Of a stretch of DNA of 64,000 nt, positions 6,959-14,732 are shown one piece after another. The stretch spans positions 62,001 to 126,000 of the forward strand of contig JADJQA010000010.1 in NCBI GenBank assembly GCA_016712985.1, given 5' to 3'. The notes below the pieces were generated by a model. The model was not told the origin of the DNA. It saw only the letters and a list, made by a program, of their open reading frames with translations, and searched no databases. A program made the translations under genes and the position numbers. This DNA comes from Sulfuritalea sp. (GTDB lineage: Bacteria > Pseudomonadota > Gammaproteobacteria > Burkholderiales > Rhodocyclaceae). The first letter of the stretch is position 1; each line of letters opens with the position of its first letter.

Positions 6959-8116
6959 CTATTTCGATTTTTCGTCCGCCGTGGCCCTGGCGCCGACTTT
7001 CACGCCCTCGCGTTCGAGCGAAATGACGATGCGCTCACCCTCGGCCAGCCCGTCGACGATTTCCGTGAACTCCCAGTTGGCGATGCCGGTCTTGACCTTG
7101 CGCTCTTCGAGCTTGCCGCTGTCCGCGTTCAAGACCATCACCCGCCCGCCTTCGACCAGCGCCGCCGTCGGCACCCGCAGCACGTTCTGCCGACCGCCGA
7201 GCACGATCTCGACATCGGCGCTGTAGCCGACCAGCAGGCCGCCGCTCGCCGGCATCTCGAAATCCACTTCGACGTCGACCGTGCGCGCCTGCTTCTCCAC
7301 CGCCGAAACATAAGGCGCGACGCGCCTTACCTTGCCGGCGAGCGGCTGTTTGGGCAGGGCATCGAGCGAGACCCGCACCGGCAGGCCGGCCTTGATCTTC
7401 GGCGCATCGACTTCATCCATCGGCGCCTTGACGTAGAGGCAGGTGTCATCGATCAGGTCGATCGCCGGCGGGGTCGCCACACCCGGTGGCGACGGCGTCG
7501 AATACTCGCCGAGTTCGCCGACGATCTTCGCCACGGTGCCATCGAAGGGCGCATAGAGCGTCATGCGCCCCTGCTCGACTTTGGTCACCCTGATCCGCGC
7601 GTCGGCCTGCACGATGTCGGCGCGAGCCGTGTCACAGGCGGCGCGGCGGGCATTGGCCTCGCTGCGCGCGGCATCCTCCCTGGCCTCCGAGACATAGCCC
7701 CTGGCGCGCAGGGAGGTCTGGCGCTCGGCCTCGCGCAGCGAACTGGCGGCCGTGGTGCAGACCTCCTTCACCCGCTGCGTCGCCGACGCGCGCTGGGCCT
7801 CCGCCAGGGTCTGCTGGGCCTTCTGGTCATCGTTCCAGAGCTTCAGCAGGAGCTGGCCCTTCTTCACCTTGTCGCCTTCCTTGACGCCGAGGAACTCGAT
7901 GCGCCCGCCCATGATGGTGGACAGACGGGTGCGCAGGCAGGCTTCGACGGTGCCGGCGCGGGTATTGACGACCGTGGATTCGACATTGCCGCGGTCGACG
8001 GTCTTGAGTACCACGACGACAGGCTTGGCGCGCGTGGTCCAAAGGAATCCGCCGACAATCGCAGCGACAAGGATCAGCGCCGGCAGCACGCGGCGCAGCA
8101 GAAAGGATGGTTTCAT
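6959..8116 (-). CDS. Periplasmic adaptor (membrane-fusion protein), MacA/HlyD type
   Basis: A 385-residue protein with an N-terminal anchor or signal (VLPALILVAAIVGGFLWTT), a split lipoyl/biotinyl domain (GGRIEFLGVKEGDKVKKGQ and YAPFDGTVAKIVGELGEY), a coiled-coil hairpin between them (about residues 105-185, rich in A, E, R) and beta-barrel domains after residue 210. This is the layout of adaptors that link an inner-membrane ABC permease to an outer-membrane exit duct. It heads the four-gene exporter operon; no TolC gene is in the window. A promoter-like CATAAT lies 8 bases upstream of the ATG, so the message may have almost no leader. Confidence 0.9.
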   Translation of the reverse strand: MKPSFLLRRVLPALILVAAIVGGFLWTTRAKPVVVVLKTVDRGNVESTVVNTRAGTVEACLRTRLSTIMGGRIEFLGVKEGDKVKKGQLLLKLWNDDQKAQQTLAEAQRASATQRVKEVCTTAASSLREAERQTSLRARGYVSEAREDAARSEANARRAACDTARADIVQADARIRVTKVEQGRMTLYAPFDGTVAKIVGELGEYSTPSPPGVATPPAIDLIDDTCLYVKAPMDEVDAPKIKAGLPVRVSLDALPKQPLAGKVRRVAPYVSAVEKQARTVDVEVDFEMPASGGLLVGYSADVEIVLGGRQNVLRVPTAALVEGGRVMVLNADSGKLEERKVKTGIANWEFTEIVDGLAEGERIVISLEREGVKVGARATADEKSK

Positions 8117-8122
8117 GGAGGC

Positions 8123-8140
8123 CGATTATGCCGCGTTTGC
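8123..8140 (-). promoter_or_regulatory. Promoter-like 18-base sequence before the adaptor gene
   Basis: The minus strand reads GCAAACGCGGCATAATCG, followed after 5 bases by the ATG. CATAAT is a good minus-10 hexamer. The same 18 bases, at the same distance from an ATG, occur before the DUF2157 gene (10424-10441). No clear minus-35 is seen. Confidence 0.4.
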
Positions 8141-8243
8141 GGGGCTTTCCCCCTCCCCTTCAAGGGTTGGCAAGGGGCGGGGTCACAAGCTGGCCGTGCC
8201 ACGCCCCCGTTCCGTCCCATCTCCCTCCCGGCCTCCCCTTGAA

Positions 8244-8442
8244 GGCTACCGTATGCACACATCTCAACGGCACCGTCTCCCCGGCGAAAGCCGGGGTCCA
8301 GAATGTCTGAGGCGATGGACTTCGGGACGGTCTTCGGCAAGAAAAGCCAAGACATACAGGGTAAATCGATGTTTTGCGGTCCCCGTCCACTGGATTCCGG
8401 CCTGCGCCGGAATGACGGGAGAGATGTGTGCATACGCTAGCC
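8244..8442. repeat. 199-bp palindrome-ended repeat, copy 1 (inverted relative to copy 2 at 49218)
   Basis: The ends are imperfect inverted repeats of 22 bases (GGCTACCGTATGCACACATC at the left; the right end reversed differs at one base). Nested inside are palindromes of the CCCCGGCTTTCGCCGGGG type. The reverse complement at 49218-49416 differs at only a few positions. No open reading frame of substance is present, so this is a non-autonomous repeat. The 352-base gap between adaptor and DUF4824 holds only this and its flanks. Confidence 0.75.
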
Positions 8443-8468
8443 CTTGAAGGGGAGGAGCGCCGCGCCAA

Positions 8469-9332
8469 TCAACGCCCCACCACCACCGACTCTATCCAGG
8501 GTTCCAGACGCTGGCCGACCGCGACCGTCGCCACGAAACGTGCTGCCGGATCATCCGCCGCATTTCTCCGCTTGCGCAGCACGGGTTCCAGAGTGGGGCG
8601 CAGCGCATGCGGCACATTGATCTGTGTCACGGCAAGCTCGCTGACATAGCCGGTGACGCGGGTCTTCCTGTCCTGGGTTTCCAGGCGCGGGCGCAGCGTT
8701 GCCTTGAGGATCAGAAAGCGGCTGCGATCGGGATACCTGGCGCGCAGGGCGGCGCGGTCCAGCCCGACATCGACGGCAAACAGGCGACTGTTTGAATTCT
8801 CTTCGCGCTTCACCTGCTCTTGCGCCCGCTTGGCCTTGTCGGTGAATTCCCTGCTGTCGGCATTCGCCAGACGCGCCGCCTCGTGCCGCGCGGCGTTCTG
8901 CCGGGCCTGATCCAGCGCCTGCTGCCAGGCCGGGCCGGCAAGTTCCAGCACCAGCAGCGCCTGGCGCGGCAACTGGCGCTCGAAGCGGCGGCGCTCGGCG
9001 GGATCGTCCGGCAAATGCGCGGTGTCGAAGCCGAGCGCCTTCATCCGCGGCTCGTCCAGCCATTCCGGCGTGCCGCCATGGAAACCGTCACCGCCGTATG
9101 GGTAGTCGACTGCGCTGCCCTCCTTGACCCGCCAGTTCAGTCCCAGTGCCAGTCCGCTGTTGTCCCTGGCTATGCCCCAGCCCCAGGGCATGCTCAGCTC
9201 CCGCTGCGAAAGCGTCATGCGGCCTTCCGGCTCCCCGCTGCGATTCAAGTACACGCCGGTGAGCGCCACGGCATTGGCCAGCAGGATCAGGCCCGCGCCC
9301 GCCGCCAGGGTCTTGATGGGCGTCACCTTCAC
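8469..9332 (-). CDS. DUF4824 family protein
   Basis: A 287-residue protein with an N-terminal membrane segment (TLAAGAGLILLANAVALTGVY), then NRSGEPEGRMTLSQREL and a mostly soluble, probably periplasmic domain. The GTG start at 9332 is chosen because it overlaps the stop of the DUF2157 gene by four bases (GTGA) and puts the membrane segment at the right place; a longer upstream reading has no family similarity. DUF4824 proteins accompany DUF2157 membrane proteins; their role is unknown. The C-terminal half (FLILKATLRPRLETQ, VTQINVPHALRPTLEPVL) is typical of the family. Confidence 0.75.
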   Translation of the reverse strand: MKVTPIKTLAAGAGLILLANAVALTGVYLNRSGEPEGRMTLSQRELSMPWGWGIARDNSGLALGLNWRVKEGSAVDYPYGGDGFHGGTPEWLDEPRMKALGFDTAHLPDDPAERRRFERQLPRQALLVLELAGPAWQQALDQARQNAARHEAARLANADSREFTDKAKRAQEQVKREENSNSRLFAVDVGLDRAALRARYPDRSRFLILKATLRPRLETQDRKTRVTGYVSELAVTQINVPHALRPTLEPVLRKRRNAADDPAARFVATVAVGQRLEPWIESVVVGR

Positions 9333-10417
9333 GGCGCCATCTCCGCCGCCGCGCCGCCGCTTCGGCGCAGGCGTTTGAGCACCAGCAGGATCAGGATCGC
9401 GGCCAGCCCCAGCACGAGGAAGAACAGCCACTTCGGCATGATCTCCCACCACCAGTCGAAAAACTTGGTGTAGAGGAATATGACAAAGAAAGTGATGCCG
9501 GTGTTGACCGTGTCCGGCCACTGCCGGCGGGCACCGAGCCAGATCGCCAGCGCGCTGGCGACAAAGCCGGCAACTTCGTAGCCGCCCTCGATGGTTCGCG
9601 TCGAAACCCCGTCGTAGTCGGCCAGGTAACTGCCCCAGCCCCAGTGGCCGAGCACCAGCATCGGCACCAGCACGCAGAGCAGGCCGAAGATGCGGTAGAT
9701 CGAGGCGAAGCCTGTCATGCGGCGATGATCGACAAACTGCGGGAAGACGAACAGCAGCACCGCCACGGGGAAAAAATTCTCCGGCCGCTCGCCCGAATGC
9801 AGCCAGTAGATGCCGCTCCATTCGCCGACGCGGGCGGCGACGAAAGCGATCACGCAGCAGATGCCCGCCGCCAGCAACAGGCGCAGGTCGCAGGCATAGG
9901 CCAGCAGGAAGGCCAGCGCCGCCCAGGGGATCAGCGCGCGGTCGGTCGGCGTGATGTTGAAGATCTGGCCGAGCATGGTGAGGTTCAGCACGAAACAGGC
10001 GAAGGCCACCATCGCCGCCAGCTTGGTGAAGTAGCCGGACGCATCGCGCGTCTGGACCAAGACCGTCAGGCCCATGCTGGCGAGCGCTGCGCCGAGCAGA
10101 ATCGCGACCTGGGCGGTTTCGTCGAAATGCCCCCAGAACTGGTAGAAAAGAAAGAACACGCTGGCCGCCAGCGCCAGCGCGCCGAGGAAGGACGCGACCC
10201 GCATGCCCAGCGAGAGCTGCCTTGCCTGCACGTTGCGGTCGATGTCAAAGCGGCCGGCGAACCCGGCCAGCAGTGCGGCGTGGTGTTCGCGTACGGCCTG
10301 TTGCTGGGCGGGATCGAGCCGCAACACGCCTTCGACTTCGAGGCGCGCCAGCTCCGCCTGGAAAATGCCGATCTCGTCGGTGCGCTGCTGCGCCTCGCTG
10401 CGCAGAGGGGTATTCAT
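9329..10417 (-). CDS. DUF2157 multi-spanning membrane protein
   Basis: A 362-residue protein with a soluble N-terminal region of about 70 residues (the DUF2157 part, with AQQQAVREHHAALLAG) and roughly ten hydrophobic segments, for example VASFLGALALAASVFFLFYQ and VAILLGAALASMGLTVLVQT, ending in basic residues. It is a conserved inner-membrane protein of unknown function, and it is translationally coupled to DUF4824. Promoter-like bases identical to those of the adaptor gene lie just before its ATG, so the two transcription units may be controlled alike. It diverges from the ArsC/Spx-like gene. Confidence 0.8.
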   Translation of the reverse strand: MNTPLRSEAQQRTDEIGIFQAELARLEVEGVLRLDPAQQQAVREHHAALLAGFAGRFDIDRNVQARQLSLGMRVASFLGALALAASVFFLFYQFWGHFDETAQVAILLGAALASMGLTVLVQTRDASGYFTKLAAMVAFACFVLNLTMLGQIFNITPTDRALIPWAALAFLLAYACDLRLLLAAGICCVIAFVAARVGEWSGIYWLHSGERPENFFPVAVLLFVFPQFVDHRRMTGFASIYRIFGLLCVLVPMLVLGHWGWGSYLADYDGVSTRTIEGGYEVAGFVASALAIWLGARRQWPDTVNTGITFFVIFLYTKFFDWWWEIMPKWLFFLVLGLAAILILLVLKRLRRSGGAAAEMAP

Positions 10418-10423
10418 GGCGGT

Positions 10424-10441
10424 CGATTATGCCGCGTTTGC
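10424..10441 (-). promoter_or_regulatory. Promoter-like 18-base sequence before the DUF2157 gene
   Basis: Identical to 8123-8140. On the minus strand CATAAT lies 8 bases before the ATG. On the plus strand the overlapping TATGAT (10442-10447) could serve the divergent ArsC/Spx-like gene. Confidence 0.4.
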
Positions 10442-10484
10442 TATGATTCGGCTCCCCTTCCCCGACTCCGCCCCGCGGACTGCA

Positions 10485-10831
10485 ATGGTAAAAATCTACG
10501 GCATCAAGAACGCGACACCATGAAGAAGGCCTTTGCCTGGTGCGAATCCAATGGCATCAGCTATGAATTCCACGACTACAAGAAGCTCGGCGTGCCACGT
10601 GAGCAGTTGGTCAAGTGGTGCCGTACGCTGGGCTGGCAGACGCTGGTGAATACCAGAGGCCCGACCTGGCGCAAGCTGACGCCAGAGCAGAAGGCGATCA
10701 CTGCCCAGGGACAGGCCGTGGAACTGATGATGGAGCACTCCAGCGTAATCCGCCGTCCGGTGGTGGCGAACGAAGCCGGACAGATACTGGTGGGTTTCGA
10801 TCCGACGATGTTCGACAGCTTCGTGCGCTGA
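10485..10831 (+). pseudogene. ArsC/Spx-family reductase-like protein (YffB type), frameshifted at its cysteine
   Basis: The start MVKIYGIKN is the normal beginning of the YffB/ArsC-like family, which continues CDTMKKAFAWC. Here the T of the TGC cysteine codon is missing, so the frame ends after 13 codons; the rest (MKKAFAWCESNGISYEFHDY, then RPVVANEAGQILVGFDP) is intact in the next frame. With one T restored the protein would be about 115 residues. Family members have a thioredoxin-like fold and are thought to be glutathione-dependent reductases. The stop overlaps the hslO start. The break hits the conserved redox Cys, but neighbouring genes also carry one-base errors. Confidence 0.75.
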
Positions 10832-11692
10832 TGGATCAAGTTCACAGCTTCCTTCTCGAAGACCTCGACATCCGCGGCGCGCTGGTTCAGCTCGGCCCCT
10901 CCTGGGCGGCGATGGCCGGAAGCCGGCGCCTACGCGCCGCCGGTGCGCAAACTGCTGGGCGAAATGGCCGCCGTCACCGCGCTGATCGGCAGCAACCTGA
11001 AGGCTCCCGGCCGCATCAGCTTCCAGTTGCAGGGCCACGGCGCGGTGTCGATGCTGGTGATGGATTGCAATGAGCAACTGCATCTGCGTGGCATGGCCAA
11101 GAGTGTTCTCGACGCAGACGCCGAAGCCAGGATTGCCGGCGTCGGCGACCTGCTCGGCGATGGCCGGCTGGTACTGACGCTTCAGCCGAAGACGGCGCAG
11201 ACGCCCTACCAGAGTGTGGTGCCGATTACGGGCAGCACGCTGGCTGCGATCTTCGAGCACTACCTGGCGCAGTCCGAGCAGCAACCGGCGCGCCTGTGGC
11301 TTGCGGCAACCGCCGACACCGCCTGCGGACTGTTCCTGCAGAAACTGCCGGGCGCCGATGGGCTCGATCCGGATGGCTGGAACCGCATCGAGCAACTTGC
11401 CGCCACGGTGCGTCACGAAGAACTTGCGCTGTCGCCGGCAACGCTTCTGACGCGACTGTTCAACGCGGAGAACGTGCGCCTTTACGCGCCGCGCCAGGCC
11501 GCGTGGCACTGTCCGCGCGACGAAGAGAAGGTACGCAACATGCTGCTTTCGCTGGGCCGCGAAGAACTCGAAGCCATGCTGGCCGATGCCGAGATGATCG
11601 CCATTGAAGACGAGATCTGCGGCCACGAGTACCGCTTCGGCCCCGAAATCGTCGACGAGCTGTTTCCGCCCGAGGGGCGGATCCTGCATTAA
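10831..11692 (+). pseudogene. hslO: Hsp33 redox-regulated chaperone, one-base frameshift near the start
   Basis: The gene begins MDQVHSFLLEDLDIRGALVQ at an ATG coupled to the previous stop. An extra G near 10920 breaks the frame; the rest reads APPVRKLLGEMAAVTALIGS, then FQLQGHGAVSMLVMDCNEQL and so on to the end at 11692. Hsp33 is a cytoplasmic holdase switched on by oxidation of four zinc-binding cysteines near its C-terminus. Here only a few cysteines are visible there: the segment around WHCPRDEEKV and DEICGHEYRF keeps one Cys of each expected CxC/CxxC pair. That reduced set is found in some relatives and would weaken classic zinc control. The chaperone core is otherwise normal. Confidence 0.8.
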
Positions 11693-11961
11693 GAGTCCAT
11701 TTCAGCAGGAATCATGCCCCGCGTTGAAGCCAGGATCGGATGGATGCAAGGCGCAGCGCGCTGCCAATGGTTGGTCCCATTGGCAAGCGCTGCAACGCCG
11801 CAGACGCCGATCCTGGCTTCAACCCGAAGGGCTGCCGGGCGTTGGGCGCGCTGCCACGTTGTCGGTCGCTTGCATGGATGTACCATGCGGCGCTCCCTCC
11901 GTCTCGCATCGCAACCCAACGCCCAGCCGCGCGGGGCATGATTCCTGCTGAAATGGACTCT
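11692..11961. mobile_element. 270-bp non-autonomous element with 32-bp perfect terminal inverted repeats
   Basis: Bases 11692-11723 and 11930-11961 are perfect reverse complements (they start AGAGTCCATTTCAGCAGG and end accordingly). Inside lie a second 16-base inverted pair (TTGAAGCCAGGATCGG / CCGATCCTGGCTTCAA) and a third (GGGCGTTGGG / CCCAACGCCC), giving a branched palindrome. It carries no convincing gene. It fills the whole gap between the hslO stop, which its left end overlaps, and the start of the next gene, whose ATG lies inside its right end. This is MITE-like architecture; no target duplication is evident. Confidence 0.75.
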
Positions 11962-12705
11962 CATATCGACATCAGCGAGGAAGCGGGTGTACGCTTTCTG
12001 CATTTCGGTTCGAGCTGGGTGCAGGGTGCGATGCGCATCGCGCGACCCTTTGCGCTGGAACTGGACTACACCCGCGAGATGATGACGCCGCTGCTGCTGC
12101 ATGCCGACGACTGGCCGCGGCGGGTGTTGCAGGTCGGCCTCGGCGCCGGCTCGGTGACCAAGTTCCTCTACCGCCATCGGCCACAAGCCAGGCTGACGGT
12201 GATCGAAATCGAGCCGCGCGTGGCAGCCGCCGCGCGGCAGTTCTTCAAGCTGCCCGACGACCCGAAGCGCATCGAGCTGCGCTACGGCGACGGCGCCGAC
12301 TTCATGATCGAGTCGAAGCAAAGCTACGACCTGATCCTGGTCGACGGCTTCGACGAAAACGCCCGCACCGGGCGGCTCGACACCCTGCCCTTCTACCTCG
12401 ACTGCCGCGCCCGCCTCGCCGACGACGGCCTCCTGTGCGTGAACCTGCTGTCGCGCCGCAAGGATTTCCGCAAGAGCGTGTCCCGCCTGGAAGAGGCCTT
12501 CGAGGGCCGCGCCATCGCCTTTCCCTCCTGCGACAGCGGCAATGCCATTGCACTGGCCGCGGTCGGCGCGCCATCGATGCCGACTTTCGAGGAACTCAAG
12601 ACGGCGGCCCAGCACCTGAAGCAGGCCACCAGCCTGAATCTGCTGCCTACTCTGGCCCGGCTGGCGCAATCGCGGCACCTGGCCGGCGGCGTCCTGCGGT
12701 TATGA
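11953..12705 (+). CDS. Spermidine synthase-like methyltransferase-fold protein
   Basis: A 250-residue protein with the Rossmann fold of spermidine synthases: LQVGLGAGSVTKFLYRH (the nucleotide-binding glycine loop), LTVIEIEPRVAAAARQFF (acidic residue after beta-2), RYGDGADFM and DLILVDGFDENARTG. The last corresponds to the region where spermidine synthases hold their catalytic Asp. Short relatives like this, without the N-terminal beta domain, are often annotated as spermidine synthase, but their substrate is untested. The only suitable ATG (ATGGACTCT) is part of the mini-element's terminal repeat, so the original start was probably replaced. No strong ribosome binding site is seen. Confidence 0.75.
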   Translation: MDSHIDISEEAGVRFLHFGSSWVQGAMRIARPFALELDYTREMMTPLLLHADDWPRRVLQVGLGAGSVTKFLYRHRPQARLTVIEIEPRVAAAARQFFKLPDDPKRIELRYGDGADFMIESKQSYDLILVDGFDENARTGRLDTLPFYLDCRARLADDGLLCVNLLSRRKDFRKSVSRLEEAFEGRAIAFPSCDSGNAIALAAVGAPSMPTFEELKTAAQHLKQATSLNLLPTLARLAQSRHLAGGVLRL

Positions 12706-12750
12706 TTTTTGCGTGAACCGGTCGCGGACAGATCATCCTATTTTCCTCTG

Positions 12751-14149
12751 TTACCCCGTAGCGGCGAGTCGCGAGCCCGAAGTCAGCGCGGCCGGAGGCG
12801 AGTGATTTTTCGGTTTGGCCGTGATGATTTTTCCAATGATGTAGCGCACCAGGGCCTGCCAGCGCTCCGGTTTGGTCAACTGAGGCGCAGTGGCGAGAAC
12901 GGTATCCAAGCCCTTGCGTATATTGACAATCATGGCCTTGATCTGATCGCCTGCGGCATGGGTCAAGGTCAGCAGAAGCCGTGACTGACCGGCGTGCTGG
13001 GTGAATCGCGCCACTCCGGCCAACAGCATGGGGCGAGAGGTAATGGCCTCGAGTCGCGTCTTCGGGTGCGCCAGCCGCACGTACCAACTCCACCAGTTGT
13101 AGATCAGGGCCACCGCCCGTGCCGACAGGTTGCAGCGTTCCAGATCCTGGGTGGTGTAACCGCCCCAGCCCCACTGGTTCTTCAACTCATCAAAGCCATT
13201 TTCGCAGTCGGCCCGATCCCGGTAGAGTTGGCCGATGGCGTCCAGATCGTAGCCGGAGTTGGTCACCAGAACCGCGTATTCCCAGAGTTTCACCGGTTGC
13301 AGTGGATCGACAAAGTGCAGATTTTGCTGGCGCTTCTCGCGTTTGCTGGTCTTCTTCGTCTCGGCCAAGAGCGTGTCTTTCACCGCACGGGAGCGCCTTG
13401 AGGATCTGGATCAGTCGCGGCAGGCTGTGTTTGGCGGCATGGGCCTTGCCGCCTTGGACTTCGGCCTCGAGCACCAGGCGCACATTGGCGATCCAGTAGG
13501 TGTGGATGGCATGGCTGGGCCGTCCAGGTTTGATCGGGTTGTAGCTGATTTCCGCGCCGTCTTGGTGACCGTAGAGCAGTTTGATGGTGGTGTCGCAGTC
13601 GAGTATCCAGCCGGTGCCCAAGGCGTCCGTGATGCTGTCCTTGAGGGCGGCATCCGTCCATTCGGTGCTCTTGGCCAATTGGGCCTCGCGGCGGATGCGC
13701 TCGTTCTCGGAACAGCGTTTGCCGATGCTCGGCGCCAGATGTTTCAGTGCCCGGCGCAGGCTTTCGTCGCTGATGATCTGGGTCATGCCCAGTATTTGCG
13801 GGGCCACCGCATCGCCGCGCAGTCCGGTGACGTGCGCATAACGCCACTGACCATCCAGGATCGACAGCAGCCAGGTGCCCAGCACGTCGCAGACCTCCGG
13901 GGCGTTACCGCTGGTGTAGGCCATCGGGCAACCTTTTACCCAGCGTTCAAACAGCCCCGATACTTCCAGGAACTCGGCAAAGAACGCCAATTGGCCCAAG
14001 GCGCTGGCGCTGCCGTTGTCATCCCAGCGCACCTGAAAACGACCACCGGGGGTCGCCACGCGCTGCTCGCTCGCTTCTCTGACCTGCTCGGAAATCGCCC
14101 CTTTCACCGCCTTTGCCAGGGCGTTTTGCTCAAATTCCCTCTCACCCAT
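12751..14149 (-). mobile_element. IS1380-family transposase, internally deleted and frameshifted
   Basis: Two frames make one transposase. The N-terminal part starts at 14149 (MGEREFEQNALAKAVKGAIS) and contains the first catalytic Asp in GWILDCDTTIKLLYG. At about 13385 it jumps frame to the C-terminal part (AVKDTLLAETKKTSKREKRQ, then YRDRADCENGFDELKNQW with the third catalytic residue, a Glu). The segment expected between them, which carries the second Asp (RGD-type motif), is absent. The join therefore reflects an internal deletion plus a frame change, and the element cannot transpose on its own. The terminal repeats were not identified; the element probably extends to about 12710 and 14200. 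Confidence 0.82.
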
Positions 14150-14215
14150 CGGGTGACCCGCCCTCTCCGTCGGGATCCCGCGTCAGCGCTCAGTTTGCAG
14201 CAGTTTCGCGACGGT

Positions 14216-14350
14216 CAACTGAGGAAAATAGCGTTGAAGCTTGCAATCGAAGATACCCTCGACGGCGGCCTGCCGCGCGCCTATACGCCCGAGATCTACA
14301 ACCAGTAATGCTCGGCGGTGTTCGAGCATGTGTATGAGAGCTACCCGTAG
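14216..14350 (+). pseudogene. hsdR: C-terminal remnant of a type I restriction enzyme R subunit
   Basis: The stretch reads IALKLAIEDTLDGGLPRAYT, then PEIYNQ, a stop (14306-14308), and in the same frame CSAVFEHVYESYP and another stop. This matches the very end of HsdR proteins (…LPRAYTPELYxxKCxAVFEHVYESY). Nothing else of hsdR, hsdM or hsdS is present; the rest was probably lost when the adjacent IS1380 element inserted and deleted. It marks a former restriction-modification locus. The identification is from memory of the family ending, so moderate. Confidence 0.6.
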
Positions 14351-14498
14351 CGTGATGCGGGGGTATACGCTCCTTCAGCATAGTTCCGAAACTCGTGCCG
14401 GCAAGCACCTGCAAGGAATAGCCCACGCGGCCTGATCAGTGACCGGCGCCGGCCGTGGGCTGAAGACTCAGTGGGACTCCGCCCGTCCCGGCGGGCCA

Positions 14499-14732
14499 CT
14501 ATCGACGATGCGCAACATCAGCGGCCGCTACCGGCCCGTCGCCACAAAGGATCCTCGCCTGATCCCGCCAGCCGGCGAGGGCTTCGTAGTACCCCTGCCA
14601 GACGCAGTTGCCGCAACCACGACCACAGCAAGCGGTCGGCACCGGCGGTGGCGGGCGCAGGCTGAGCTTGCGCTGGCTGAGCAAGGCTTCGATCTCGCGC
14701 ACGATGGTTTGAGCATCGTCCAGGCATTTCAT
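14499..14732 (-). CDS. Small oxidoreductase-like domain protein
   Basis: A 77-residue protein with the Oxidored-like cysteine motif: RPPPPVPTACCGRGCGNCVW, then QGYYEALAGWRDQA. The spaced cysteines (CCxxxCxxC) probably bind metal or form disulfides; no reaction is known. The ATG at 14732 is chosen because it overlaps the nagZ stop by four bases (ATGA), the coupling used throughout this operon. It is the last gene of the housekeeping operon that starts at lepA. Confidence 0.7.
   Translation of the reverse strand: MKCLDDAQTIVREIEALLSQRKLSLRPPPPVPTACCGRGCGNCVWQGYYEALAGWRDQARILCGDGPVAAADVAHRR

Noticed and set aside
8113..8468. Several ~100-codon frames through the 199-bp repeat, some with IPACAGMT-like peptides
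   Set aside because: These peptides come from a widespread palindromic repeat and are not genes.
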